A stretch of DNA of 43,175 nt from Spirogloea muscicola. Lineage: Eukaryota > Streptophyta > Zygnematophyceae > Spirogloeales > Spirogloeaceae. Each line of letters starts with the position of its first letter. Within the stretch, counting starts at the first letter, position 1. Shown here piece after piece: positions 11,290 through 21,544 of the stretch. Location of the stretch: positions 648,732-691,906 of the forward strand of contig WELB01000050.1 of the NCBI GenBank assembly GCA_009602725.1, in the 5' to 3' direction. Under the pieces are notes generated by a model. It was not told the DNA's origin, searched no databases, and worked only from the letters and a program-made list of their open reading frames with translations. Made by a program: the position numbers and the translations under genes.

Positions 11290-13815
11290 ATGACGGCGGC
11301 GGCGGAGGAGCTCCTGCGCTGGGCCGCCGCGCGCGGCGTCTCCGGCGCCGCCGATTGCGGCGGCAACGACGGCGGCGGCGGCGGTGACGGCNNNNNNNNN
11401 NNNNNNNNNNNNNNNNNNNNNNNNNNNNNNNNNNNNNNNNNNNNNNNNNNNNGGCGGTGCCGGCAGCGCTGCTGCTCAGCCGCCGCAGCGCGGCCGCCGA
11501 CGCCGACCTGGCGCCCGCGCTGGCGCGCGCTGCGCCGCCCCTCTCGTCGCACCAGGTCAGACACTCGCCGGCTCTCGTCTCCGCCGCTGCGGCTGCGCGA
11601 CGCTGAGGTCCTGGGCTCGACCCCGAGGCCTCGCAGCGGCCACATCTTTCCGCTGCGATCCCGCCGGCGTGGGCCCGCTGTCGGCAGCCTCTGGTGCACG
11701 ACGGGCGGTCAGGCCATGTCGCGCCGTCCTAGCGAAGCAATTCGGAGAGTGTGCCGTTACCTTATTTGTGACCCTTGTTCAATTCTGAAGCTTTCGCCGA
11801 TCCGCGGGCAAATATCAACAGATCTAGTCCTCGACACTGTCCTGAGCGTCCGCCAGGTGTTGGTCGTCCACCTCCTGCACGAGCTGTCAAAGGGCCGGAC
11901 GTCCGCCTGGGCGCCGTACCTCGCCACGCTGCCGCGCGCCCACACCACGCTCTGCACCTTCTCGCCGGCCGACGCAGCCGCCCTCCAGGTTGACGCTCCC
12001 GCCCTGCGCACCTCCCACTAGTTGCGAGGAGGCCACTGGGGTTTGGAGCTGAGTTTCAGAGCTGGGGTTTATGGTTAAGCTTTACGGTTTAGTGTTTAGG
12101 ACGATGCTGGCTCAGAGCTCCCAGTCGCCAGGCGGTCTGCTGCTTGGGACCTGGTACTGGGCTGACCGGCGCTGGCCGGCGTCGAGGACGTCGGCGCTGC
12201 AGGTGCCATGGGCGGTGGACACTGCTGCCGCGGCGGCCGCCGGTGCCCAGCGGGACTGGCTTGCGGCCCAGCCTGTGCTGCGAGACGCCATCGGCGCCCG
12301 GCAGGGCGCGAGGAAGTACCTCACTCTAGGCGCTTGGCTCTGGGCCGCATCCACCGTACGCTCTGGCCCACACACCGTCTCTCATGCCTTTGCCCTCCTT
12401 GGCACACTCTCGGAGCTGCTGACAGTGATGGCAGTCAGTGATGCCTAGTCCCTCCTGCTCACCAAGTTGACAATAAATAGTTGACAATGCCCGTTGGTGC
12501 GCTTGACTGTTACCGACGGGTTGGCAGGTGCTGTCACGGACGCTCTACGTGCTGTGGGACGAGGCTGGCGCCCTGTGCCCCGTCGGTGACCTCTTCAACT
12601 ACGAGCCTCCTGGGGTGCTGGGTGGAGGCTGCCCTCCGGCGGTTGCCAAGGGAGGACAGTGGCCAGGCACCGAGCAGGCGGCCGTAGAAGGTGGGGACGG
12701 TGTGGCCGAGGACAGCGGAGATGACGAGGGCTGGGGCTTGCAGCTGAGCGAGCGGCTGACAGATGGCGCATTTGAGCCCGCGGTCGACGCCTACTGCTTT
12801 TATGCACGGCGCGACTACAGCGAAGGCGAGCAGGTATGCGAGCAGGAGGACGTTTCTTAAGAACTTGCTGCATGGGACCAGGCAATTCTTGCCAAGACCT
12901 TGACGGGCTTCATTTGTGTCCTGCCTTTGCTGCACGACATTCTTGCGAGCTGGGCATCTCTCGATCAGATTAGTAGGTCCTGATTGCGGTGCTGGCACTT
13001 GGGTCAAGAGTCTGGTCGAGCATTAGGGGTTGTAATGCACGAGGTCTGGCTCACATCATTGTCACTGTCACATTCGTTAGAAGACTCACACTCATCTTGT
13101 CTGGCTTGTTTCCTGCTTTGCTACCAAGGTCCTCATTTGTTACGGGCAGTACACAAACCTGGAGCTGCTGGAGCACTACGGCTTCCTGCTGCCCGACAAC
13201 CCAAACGACCACATTCTCCTGAGCCTGGCCGCTTTGGAGGTGGACTCTCCTCCTCCGCCGCCACTGCTGCCGCTCCTGACCACAGGGCGGCCCTCTTTCT
13301 CACTGCTCGCCGCAATGCGGTCACTTGTTGCACAGTCGACTTGTGGTGGCAACAGCAGGCCACTGCCGTCGTACCACCTTGCGGCAGCTGGCTTGCGGAT
13401 CAGTAGAGAGGGGGACACCAAAGTATACACCTGGCTCAGGTCAACTTGCGCTGAATTGCTGTCCAATATTGCAACCACGGCCATTGAGGATGAGTTGCTT
13501 CTGCAGCAGCTTGCACATAAGCGGCTCACTGTATCCAACTCCGCTAGTAGCAGTGGCAAGTCTTGTCACTTGGGCGATCTTCGACTGGAGCTAGCTGTGA
13601 GATGGAGACTCGCTTACAAGCAATTGCTCAGTCGGGCCATATGCCACTGTAACAAGCGGCTTGTAACACTTTCTCAAGAGATTGGAGGCAGCCAGTTACT
13701 AAGAGTCGCATGTTTGTCGTCTTGGTCACCGAATCTGGCTCTTGGTGAAGACATTAGTATGACATGTCACCTGCTGCCTGCCTTGCTCTGCCTCATAAGT
13801 GTCCTCTTAACCTGA
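11290..13815 (+). CDS. SDG40: SET-domain protein, SDG40 type (SETD3/LSMT-like)
   Basis: Exons are 11290-11555 (interrupted by Ns), 11857-11988, 12203-12355, 12528-12833 and 13129-13815, all phase 0. The start ATG begins MTAAAEELLRWAAARGVSG, the usual SDG40 N-terminus. Further matches are LVVHLLHELSKGRTSAWAPYL (exon 2), LTLGAWLWAASTV then SRTLYVLWDEAGALCPVGDL followed by FNY (exons 3-4), and the catalytic end of SET with LICYGQYTNLELLEHYGF (exon 5). The substrate-binding tail ends with VRWRLAYKQLLSRAICHCNK. Such split-SET enzymes methylate lysine or histidine in non-histone or ribosomal targets; SDG40's own substrate is not evident here. The usual NHxP is NYEP, as in plant SDG40. The gap removes the start of the SET domain, and its 61-N length does not keep frame, so the true gap size differs. 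Confidence 0.9.
11392..11452. other. Assembly gap (61 N) inside SDG40 exon 1
   Basis: Both borders are GGC/GGT repeats. Reading frames either side disagree (ATG frame against the downstream LLLSRRSAAADADL frame), so sequence is missing or the gap length is arbitrary. Confidence 0.95.
12050..12110 (+). repeat. Degenerate TTTAGG-like tract in SDG40 intron 2
   Basis: A run of GGGTTTATGGTTAAG, ACGGTTTAG and GTTTAGG words resembles a decayed plant telomere repeat and lies between exons 2 and 3. Confidence 0.4.
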
Positions 13816-14344
13816 CCAGCAGCAGCGAGGCATCTCAACAGCAAGTATGCAGCAGCGAGTACAAACTCCTGCTGGGGTTGTATAGGGCGAGAGGACCAGC
13901 AAAGATTGTGCCAGCACATTACTGAGAAAGAGGATGAGCTTAGGGAGAGTCAGCAACCGAGTGAGCTACAAGACGCAATGCTTGACTGAGAGTGCTGCAA
14001 ATTGGCTGGCTGGATCCTATGGCAAAGATTGCTCAAGCATAGAACCAGTCAATAGAGATACTGCCGCTCTCAGCAGCAATCTGTGCCTCACGAATGACAT
14101 TCATCGCTTAGATGATGCTTTGATCCTCACAAGCTGCCTGCAGTGCCGCTGCTTCAACATCATTGCTTGATGAAAGCTTTGACCCCATGAGCTGCTTGCA
14201 GTGTCAATGGTGTCCTCCGATACGGCAGTAGAGCTGACGACACTCAAAACTCAAAACAGCTTCGTGGCAGCAGCCACTTATTCAACCAGTACTCCTGAGA
14301 AGCTGGGTGCAGCTCAGTGGTTGGTCCAGTGTTGCACAAGGGCG
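13816..14344. other. Convergent 3' spacer between SDG40 and fibrillin
   Basis: No gene was seen. A short imperfect tandem duplication is visible: GCTTTGATCCTCACAAGCTG near 14125 and GCTTTGACCCCATGAGCTG near 14175, each followed by CTGCAGTG or TTGCAGTG. Confidence 0.45.
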
Positions 14345-15412
14345 TCAGGCCCGTACAAAGATGCGAAGCTCGCCACGATCGCCACGGCTGATGCGGAAGT
14401 CGTCGTCCAGGAACGTTGTCTCAAACTGGCCTGACCAGATCTGACTTGGCGGTTGTAAGAAGTCGGGCAGCTGGGGAATGTCAAGCGCAGGCAGGTCCCG
14501 GAGCAACCCCTTGGGAATGATGGATGTCCTCTCAAAGATAATTTTAATACCAGCACCGCCTGCAGCCAAAGAAAGCCAAGCGGACATGGGTCCTCGGGAA
14601 TCATCATTGAAAAAACGGCGCCTGCGTTGGCACAGGCTCTGCGTGCTCACCAACCACTTGAAACTTGTGCGCAAGCGTGGCCTCAGCCTCCACAGGCGGA
14701 AGCGGCCAGGGGACACCGTACTTGATCTCAACAATATTGTCGAGCTCGCGCGCCGCGACGTCTATCCGCTGGTACACCTGTTCAGCGCTCGTCCAGGATA
14801 GCGCGGCCAAGCGGTCAGGACGGCGTCGTCGGAGCCAAGTAGAACGGCAAGAGGTGCGGCATTGGCAAGGCCATGGCCATCGTCATCGCCACCGCCGCCA
14901 CTCTGCCATCTGGATTCTGCGATCTGGTATTCAGTCATCGATCAGCGACCTCTACGTGTCGACCCGTGGTTACCGAGCGGGTCAACCTGCAGTTGATAAT
15001 GTACGTCATCAGATGTACTTGCCGTCGTACTTGGCCACTTTAGCATTCCATCTACATCCGCCTTTCTGCTTTTCTCACTTTGAAATTTGTACATCAGTAG
15101 AATTGAGCTACTGACTTCACGCTTATCAGGCGTATACTCTTAACACGCGAGAGTTGCTCTGCCGCCGAGCTCGGTCACCTGGCCGAGCGTGAAGGGGAGG
15201 CGGACGAAGGAGGGGCCCGGGCGGAGGCCGCCGAGGCTGCCGGACTCGAAGCCGCTGGTGTAGACGAGGCGCCAGCGGCCCTGCAGCTTGCCCAGGTCGC
15301 CGGGCAGTGCCACGGGCTCGCCCGCGGCCTCCAGCCGCCGCGCCGCCTCGCCCACCTTGGACGCCTGCTCCGGCTCCGCCGCCACGCCGCGGTCCAGGCC
15401 GGCCAGCAGCGC
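14345..15412 (-). CDS. Plastid fibrillin / plastid-lipid-associated protein, N-terminus missing
   Basis: Three minus-strand exons join in phase: 15412-15179, 14777-14651, 14559-14345, with stop TGA at 14345-14347. They encode 191 residues of a PAP/fibrillin domain. Motifs are GRWRLVYTSGFESGSLGGLR (lipocalin-like start), QVYQRIDV, ARELDNIVEI, WPLPPVEAEATLAHKFQVV, IKIIFERTS and a C-terminus with DDFRISRGDRGELRIFV. Fibrillins bind hydrophobic metabolites in plastoglobules and thylakoids. The subgroup looks like FBN6/PAP6, but that is from memory of the family pattern. Upstream, the sequence reaches CTGCAG and then a single N at 15420, after which unrelated repeat DNA begins. The transit peptide and start codon are therefore not in the assembly here. 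Confidence 0.88.
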
Positions 15413-15419
15413 CTGCAGT

Positions 15420-15420
15420 N
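15420..15420. other. Single-N assembly break upstream of fibrillin
   Basis: The coding exon stops eight bases from the N. Beyond it lies a block of hairpin repeats with no transit-peptide exon, so the N probably marks a join of unknown size. Confidence 0.6.
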
Positions 15421-15489
15421 AGCTACTCAGACCTGATGTTGCTCACTCGTGGGTACTGAGCTTCCCTCTGCATCGTCTGTGTTCTGCAG

Positions 15490-15570
15490 TGTTCTGTAGT
15501 TTGTTCATTCTTTTCTGGGCTGGCTTTTTCCAGCCCCTATCCTCAATGGGCGAGCCCTTCTCTCTGTAGC
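15490..15570 (+). repeat. Hairpin repeat copy 4
   Basis: The core at 15517-15535 is GGGCTGGCTTTTTCCAGCC, preceded by GTTCATTCTTTTCT and followed by CAATGGGCGAGCCCTTCTCT. Confidence 0.8.
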
Positions 15571-15690
15571 GTAGTCCTTTTTCCGGCTCCTCTTTCTTTG
15601 GCTTAGGACATTGTCCATTCTTTTTTGGGCTGGCTTTGCCAGCCCCTCTTCTCTATGGGCGCGCACTTCTCTCTGTGCTCATCTCCCTCC
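15571..15690 (+). repeat. Hairpin repeat copy 5, perfect stem
   Basis: The core at 15627-15645 is GGGCTGGCTTTGCCAGCCC, a perfect 8-bp stem with a TTT loop. Its flanks match copy 1 over about 100 bases. It follows copy 4 directly in tandem. Confidence 0.85.
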
Positions 15691-15749
15691 CTCCTTGGAA
15701 GCGCTGTTTCCTTTGCTGCTGTCTCAGTCCCTAGCACTCCGGCTCCTTC

Positions 15750-15840
15750 AGACCTTGTCCATTTCTTTGGAAGCAAGCGCGGCCAGATTAACTTTGGGCT
15801 GGCCTCTCCCAGCCACCAGTTAGTCTGGCCGCGCTTGCCC
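15750..15840 (+). repeat. Hairpin repeat copy 6 inside a 66-base inverted repeat
   Basis: The usual core (15796-15814) is nested between perfect 15-base inverted arms: GCAAGCGCGGCCAGA at 15773-15787 and its exact reverse complement at 15824-15838. The whole could fold into one long hairpin. Confidence 0.85.
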
Positions 15841-16099
15841 TTTTCACTCGATCCCTCCACCTCCACCGCCCCCCACCCAAGTTGTCGCCATCGTCGTCTC
15901 AGTTGCCATAGCCTCTTCAGGCCCCTTAGTAGCTGCTTAGCTCGTATTTTGGCCCCTTTCTTGGTCAGCATTTACCTGACCAACTACCTTAATACACTTT
16001 ATTATTCCTAAGCGCTGGTTCAGTTATTTAAGGAAACCTAATTCTGCTCTACGTAAAATTGATGAAGTACGATTAAGTAATCGAATGCAAGTTATCTCG

Positions 16100-16175
16100 A
16101 ACCTTGTCAATTCTTTTCGGGCTGGCTCCTCACAGCCCTTGCCCCCATTGGGAGAGCCACTTCTTCAGTCCGTTC
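16100..16175 (+). repeat. Hairpin repeat copy 7
   Basis: The core at 16119-16136 is GGGCTGGCTCCTCACAGCC, followed by CTTGCCCCCATTGGGAGAGC, shared almost exactly with copy 10. Confidence 0.75.
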
Positions 16176-16261
16176 CCGCACCCTCTTGCACTTACCGAAG
16201 GTTCTTGAGCGACTACTTGCTGACGTCTTGGAGACTAGTATCCTGCTTGTTCCGGCCCTTT

Positions 16262-16335
16262 CAGACCTTGTCCCCATTCCTTTGGGTTGGCCTCTCACAG
16301 CCATTGCTGCCAAGTCGGAGTAGCTGTTTCTTGTA
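16262..16335 (+). repeat. Hairpin repeat copy 8
   Basis: The core at 16284-16302 is GGGTTGGCCTCTCACAGCC, preceded by CAGACCTTGTCCCCATTCCT. Confidence 0.7.
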
Positions 16336-16429
16336 AGCCTCTCACGAAAGTAGGAAATAAAGGCAACCAGACGGAAGACTTCTTCCAGTAGGGGTCGATG
16401 GCTGTGATAGAACAGAGAAATGGGAAAAC

Positions 16430-16480
16430 AAATTTGCATACGGCAATGGCTGTGAGAGGCCAGCCCAAAGGGATGAACAA
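16430..16480 (-). repeat. Hairpin repeat copy 9 (minus)
   Basis: Read on the minus strand, the core at 16466-16448 is GGGCTGGCCTCTCACAGCC followed by ATTGCC, with TTCATCCCTTT upstream. Confidence 0.75.
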
Positions 16481-16511
16481 GCAGCGGAAGGGCTGGGACT
16501 CTTTGCGAACA

Positions 16512-16590
16512 CCCTGTCCTCTTTCTTTTCGAGCAGGCTTCTCACAGCCCTTGCCCCCATTGGGAGAGCCACTTCTTCTTCTTCACACTC
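16512..16590 (+). repeat. Hairpin repeat copy 10
   Basis: The core at 16531-16550 has a changed left arm (GAGCAGGCTTCTCACAGCC) but an intact right flank with CCCCCATTGGGAGAGCCAC. Confidence 0.7.
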
Positions 16591-16682
16591 ACTCGTGTCT
16601 CCACCCCCCACCCACATCCAATCACAAGCCCTGCTGGATCTTCGCCTCCCCGAGCTCTTGCTTCACGCTCTTCTTGCCCCTT

Positions 16683-16755
16683 CGAAGTTTGCTCATCCTT
16701 CTTCTGGGCTGGCCAAACACAGCCATCGCCCTCTAGTGGAAGAGTCTATCTTTTC
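16683..16755 (+). repeat. Hairpin repeat copy 11
   Basis: The core at 16706-16724 is GGGCTGGCCAAACACAGCC, followed by ATCGCCCTCTAGTGGAAGAG. It is the closest relative of copy 12. Confidence 0.75.
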
Positions 16756-17014
16756 TTTGCTTATTGCTGACAGCAGCATTCGCCGCTGAAACAACCCAAA
16801 TACACTCTCACCCTCGCCCTGCGGCGCCTACAGCGCACAGACTGCGCTCGTCGGCCTGTCCGCGCCTCCTGTCCTTGTCCCAGTCGCATTGCTTGTTACA
16901 GTCCAAGCTCGCCAACTTTGTGCTCGCCGCCGCAAGCTCCAGCTACCTCTTTGCGACGCCCCACGAGCATGGCCAACGTATCAACAGATTACGGCTTTGC
17001 CAGCGACAACCTGA

Positions 17015-20000
17015 TCACACCGAGCCCCCACCGCCCGGCACCTCGGCAACATGAGCCAGCAGGACCTCCAGGACGTGCTTCGCGGCGCGGTCGGCGGTGC
17101 CCGGCGACCCCAGAGCAGGCCGCAGCGCAGCGTACCCCGCCAGCACGGCGTCGCGCCGCCGGCCGGCCTGCAGCAGCCCCAGCGAGGCCTCTGCCACCGC
17201 CGCGGCCGTCGCCGCCTCCTGCACCAGCTCCGGCACGACCTGCTCGCCCAACTCTCCAGTGTCATTTGGCCATGCAGACCAGAGCCAGTTATAAACGTAA
17301 AGAACTTCATCCTTCTCCTGTCTCCGTCAATGCCACTTAGGTCGCTGTGTGCTTCAACGCTTTTCTGGCCCCTTTGAGGTTTGTCATTCTTTCCTGGGCT
17401 GGCCAATGACAGCCATCGCCCTCTACTGGAGGAGTCTCTCTTCAATGGAGGCAGAGGTGTACTCGCCACTACTTGTCAACATGGCCACTTGCTGTCAGCT
17501 GTCTGCCATCGTGAGATTTCGTCTGGACTACACCCACCTGCTCGTCGAGGATCAGGTTGACGAGCGAGATGTAGCGCAGGCGCACGCGGAGCACCACGCG
17601 CGCCAGCCACGCCGTCGCCGCGTCCAGCCGGTACACGACCACTTGCGGCACCTGCACACACGACATCCCAATCCGCCACAAAATGTTCACCTATACTAGT
17701 CACATGAGATTCTTTGGGAGTGAGCTGGGTGAGGGCCGAAGCTGGACTACTGCGGGCCACTGACATTGAAGAGGGCGAGCTCCACATTCACGCTCCCCGA
17801 CTTGGCAAGTGCCACGTCCGCGGCCGCCATGGCAATGCTCGACGGCCCCTGAGCCATTGCAATGTGTAGGCCCAAAAGATTAGTAGTGCAGCTCGCAGCA
17901 TATGAGGTATGGCAGCAGCGGCTGGCGCATCTGCCGCCCATAACCGCCTCTGCAAGGAGTGCAGCTTGGAGTGCAGCTGGCTCAGGGCTTAATAAGCAAC
18001 TCCAGGCTCTAGGCTTGGCAATCAGTAGGCTTGAAGTACTCAATTACCAGGGTTCAGGGTTCAGGGTGGACCTCCCACAGGATCGTGTCCGCAGCAAGAC
18101 CGCGAGCCTCCAAGCCTTCGCGCAGCGCTGGCAGAAACTCGCGGCACGCCATGGGCAAGACGAACTGCAGGCTTCCTCTGCTGCAGTTGCACAATGGCCA
18201 AAACCTAACAAATGGGAATCTGTCTCTCGGAGCTGCTATACACAGCCATGGAATTGACAACCCATTCATAGGGCCAGGATATTCTGCTGCGAGGCGGCCT
18301 TGTGTGTAACTATTACTCAATAGACTAGCGCTTCGGCTGGGTGAAGGACTTACGCATGTTCAAGCGCCGCCGGCGCCGCAGCTGCCGCCGCTGCCTGCAT
18401 CATGGCTGCTGCATCGGCAACAACGGGCCACACATGCCGCAGCTCCTGCTCCCGGGACGCCGGGAAGAGCGCCACCAGCGTTGCGTCACGAGGCACTCCT
18501 AGTGCCTCTCTGGCCTGGACGCATGCCCGCGGCTGCGCTCAGACGGGGGGTTGCTAGGTTGCGCCAGACAGCAAGTTGTGGTGTAGTGCCGACGCTATTG
18601 ATGACACTTTGACCTCAAGCTTATACCGGGCTTGCGGTAAAGCAAGCTCCTCTAGGTCCTCTGAGACCTGAGGTCCCTAGACCTTGTTCGCTCATTCCTA
18701 TACTTGGTCATTATTGACTTGAATTATTGAGTATGCAAAGCCCCTGCTAGAGATTGCAGTCCATGATCCAAAGCATAGGGCTTAGAGCTAGGGCTAGGTT
18801 CTCAAGGTGTAGGGTTAGCTGTGAAGAACCTCCGCCCTGCTAGCATGCCGGGAGGCCGAGGCAAGGTCCAGGAGCGGGTGACCGACGTCCACAACTCTTC
18901 CCCCTGCACCCTTGTAGTAATCTGCCTGCAGTAGAGCCAAAAATAATAACGTGAGACAGGAGTGCTATCCTCTTTAGAATACAATATTCTTGGTCTGTTA
19001 CCCTCCAAGTTGGACTAAACAGACTATGTACCCTAGTCTAACCCTGGGTTTAGCCTTTCTGCGAGCAGATTGACTGCCCACCTCGCCCTTGTATGTAGCG
19101 AGGATCACATCGCTCATGCCGACGATCGTGGCTGTGCGGCTCGTGTTCCACAGCCACTCATTGGGGGGCACATAGTAGACGACCCTGCACCCTGCGCAAC
19201 TCATCCCATCAGCATGAGAGCGACAATAAAATCTGACCCAAAGAACATGAAGGGGCCATGATCGTCCATCACTACTTGTTATAGATCCATCACCACAAGG
19301 CTATAAGTCATTGGGGTCCTTGGGATACACAGTGCTTGACAGCCTGGGTTACAGTCAGAGGCCTTCAGGGCTGAACATGATCAGGGTGTGGAAATGTAGG
19401 GTTGCAAACCATGTCTCTTCTTCAGGTACCGCCCAAATGGGATGTTAACGCCAGGGTAATCTATGAGTACCTGCAAGAAGACATGCAGCCAGCTCATTGT
19501 CGGAGCCAAGTCGACCACGCCAGCAACATTAGAGCCTCGCCTATGTCGGTTATGACCTGCGTGATCACATCTGGAAGCAGGCTGCAGTCCCTGTTGCAAT
19601 ACCAATGACTCAGAGGCGGTGACTGACTGGGTGGCCCATGCCTTACCGCAACGTCGGGTGGATGATTGTAGAGGAAGGCCCGGGCAGCTGCCTGCAGCCG
19701 CAGGGATGGCCAGATGAGCGGAAGCGCCTCGGCGAGACCGATTGAACTAAGGCCCGAGTTGTCACCTGCCGTCACCATGTCGAGGAAAGGAAGCAATCTG
19801 AAGGGCTCAGATTGCCGTGCAGGTCTTTCTAATCTCCAAGGCTTCAATTAAGGACCACCTGGCCCTACTTGAGAGCCAATCAAGTAAATTGCTCCTTGAC
19901 ACTGCTGCCGGTGGTACAGACTGCCAGCAGTCATCAGGCACTTGTGGAGCCTAAGCCTTTCACTCTAGCGCCTCACGCCTAAGATGTCAGAGTCAGCATT

Positions 20001-20991
20001 CATTGCATTGATGAGTCTCAGAAGCCTGATCTTGAATATAATCCCTGGACGAAGCTGCAGCTGCTGCTGGAGCTGAAGTTGCTCACCGATCAGAACCGCG
20101 CCGGCCTCCTCCACCTCCTTGCCACCGAGAGCATAAACCTGGAGGCAGGCAGCCGCCTTGTTGCACCGCCACGCCCGCAGGACGGCTCGCACAAGCAATG
20201 CCGCGTGCTTGTCGCCCATCACGTCACCCGTGCTGACCTGCAAAGAGCAGCCACACGTCGTTGTAAGCACTCCACGCCGCTGAGTGGCTGAGAGAGCCTA
20301 ACACAGTGAGACTCTGCTTGCGGGCCATCTAGCACAGCACTTCTGTAGCCACGCCGGCAGCCCAGCGCCAGCTCCACGGCGAGCAGCAGGAGGGTGCGAA
20401 AGTCAGCACAAATATCAAGGTCCACTGTACTGAACGTGTATGGGCTTGTATTCAGCATAACATCATCACATAATGCATTCTCATAATGAAAGTAAACTTG
20501 AGGAGCTGGAATCAGCAGGAAGGTGTAGCCAAAGCGCGCATTGCGAAGCCAAGCGAAGGTCTGGCAGGTGGAGGGCCTCCAAGGCGGGCAGGGTTTAGAA
20601 TGAGCACAAGAATCCGGAAAGTCCTTCGGACCACCGATAAATGCCGTGTAGCGGCGCCGTCTCCTTGCGCCGAGTGGCTCGTATCGTCGGAGGAAAGCAG
20701 TGCCAAGCGCTGCACGGCGGCGGCAGCGGCGGCGGCAGCGGCGGCGGCAGCGGCGCCGGAGGAGATGCCAGCGCCAGCGCCGCTGCTGGCTCCTGCAGCA
20801 AGCTGGCGGCCAGCCGTCTCATGACGCCTCGCGGAGCTCGACAGCGAGCCTCTGATGCTGCGCCGCCGCGCCGTCGCTGGCAGCGCCGACGTCGCTTGTG
20901 GGCTGGCGGCTGTGACTTGGGGCGAGAGACCCAAAAGCCGCGCCGAGCTCTGCGGCAGCAGCTGCGCCGCCGCCACTGCTGTAATGGGCAT
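17015..20991 (-). CDS. lpxB: Lipid-A-disaccharide synthase (LpxB, GT19), cyanobacterial type, organelle-targeted
   Basis: Eleven minus-strand exons join in phase: 20991-20608, 20237-20087, 19765-19647, 19470-19410, 19191-19082, 18925-18830, 18514-18352, 18175-18072, 17848-17765, 17651-17538, 17239-17015. They give 536 residues: about 125 of Ala/Ser/Arg-rich leader with a poly-Ala run, then a full LpxB. Motifs in order are FRILVSTGDVMGD, YALGGKEVEEAGA, LSSIGLAEALPLIWPSL, VLIDYPGVNIPFGRYLKKRH, VVYYVPPNEWLWN, VDVGHPLLD, ALFPASREQELR, DVALAKSGSVNVELALFNVP and QVVVYRLDAATAWLAR. LpxB joins UDP-diacylglucosamine and lipid X into the lipid A disaccharide. These motifs resemble cyanobacterial LpxB more than the proteobacterial or plant mitochondrial form; that comparison is from memory. 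The exon 7-8 join has a weak acceptor and is the least certain. Confidence 0.9.
17375..17450 (+). repeat. Hairpin repeat copy 12, in an LpxB intron
   Basis: The core at 17396-17414 is GGGCTGGCCAATGACAGCC, followed by ATCGCCCTCTACTGGAGGAG. It lies between LpxB exons 10 and 11, antisense to that gene. Confidence 0.75.
18049..18067 (+). repeat. Short TTCAGGG tandem at an LpxB exon border
   Basis: AGGGTTCAGGGTTCAGGGT is a telomere-like heptamer run (TTCAGGG instead of TTTAGGG). It lies in the intron just downstream of LpxB exon 8 on the coding strand. Confidence 0.6.
18772..18816 (+). repeat. Degenerate TAGGG tract in LpxB intron
   Basis: TAGGGCTTAGAGCTAGGGC and GTGTAGGGTTAG words recur in the intron between LpxB exons 6 and 7, resembling decayed telomere repeats. 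Confidence 0.4.
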
Positions 20992-21032
20992 CTCAGACAC
21001 CGGCACAGCCTTAACGTGGGCTAGCTCCAGCC

Positions 21033-21395
21033 ATGGCTGCAGTCGCCGCAGCCACCCCCGCCGTCCTCACGCCGTCGTTGAAGCTCCCACGACCACCGCA
21101 GGTCCGCCCCCACAAGCTGGCGGCTGGGCGATCCTGTGCTCATCACTGGCGGCACACAGGCCTCTCCATCAGCAGCCACCAGGCGGCCCTGGCTGCGCAT
21201 TCTCATCGAGCACCTGCCAGACCTGGTGCTGCAGCTCCTGTGAGCCTCGCAGCTGCATTGCTCTTACTTTCTGCGAACGTCGTCTCGCCATGCACGGATT
21301 CAAATCCCACTGACTCTGCGACCAGTCTGACAGCATTCCAATGCCTTCTCCTTGACACAGCTGACATGCGTCCAGCCTGGAGCCCGAAGTCCTGA
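21033..21395 (+). CDS. Doubtful small ORF head-to-head with LpxB
   Basis: An ATG in good context (CCAGCCATGG) opens a 120-residue frame 42 bases from the LpxB start codon, on the other strand. It begins MAAVAAATPAVLTPSLKLPR, which looks like a plastid transit peptide, and has one hydrophobic stretch (PVSLAAALLLLSANVVSP). A potential GT donor follows codon 23. No family was recognised, and it may be only LpxB 5' flank. Confidence 0.22.
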   Translation: MAAVAAATPAVLTPSLKLPRPPQVRPHKLAAGRSCAHHWRHTGLSISSHQAALAAHSHRAPARPGAAAPVSLAAALLLLSANVVSPCTDSNPTDSATSLTAFQCLLLDTADMRPAWSPKS

Positions 21396-21544
21396 ACCCT
21401 TGTATCTTGTAATGCCACACCCTGGAGGTGATACCTTCAATCTTAGCCCCTTGCCTGCCTTCGGCGCTCGATCACCTAGTCACGAGCCCTCCCATGCCTT
21501 GGCGCTCTCACCTGATCACAGGAGCTCGAAGGTTTTGTCATTGT

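Larger units (their letters stand above)
15421..17014. other. Repeat-dense spacer between fibrillin and LpxB
   Basis: Eight copies of the hairpin repeat fill this 1.6 kb stretch, in both orientations. No coding exon could be supported. Pyrimidine-rich text (CTTCTTC, CCCTCC) separates the copies. Confidence 0.7.

Noticed and set aside
21290-21335. tRNA-like T-arm (GGATTCAAATCC followed by GACCA)
   Set aside because: Position 53 is not G, and no matching acceptor stem, D-arm or anticodon arm was found upstream.
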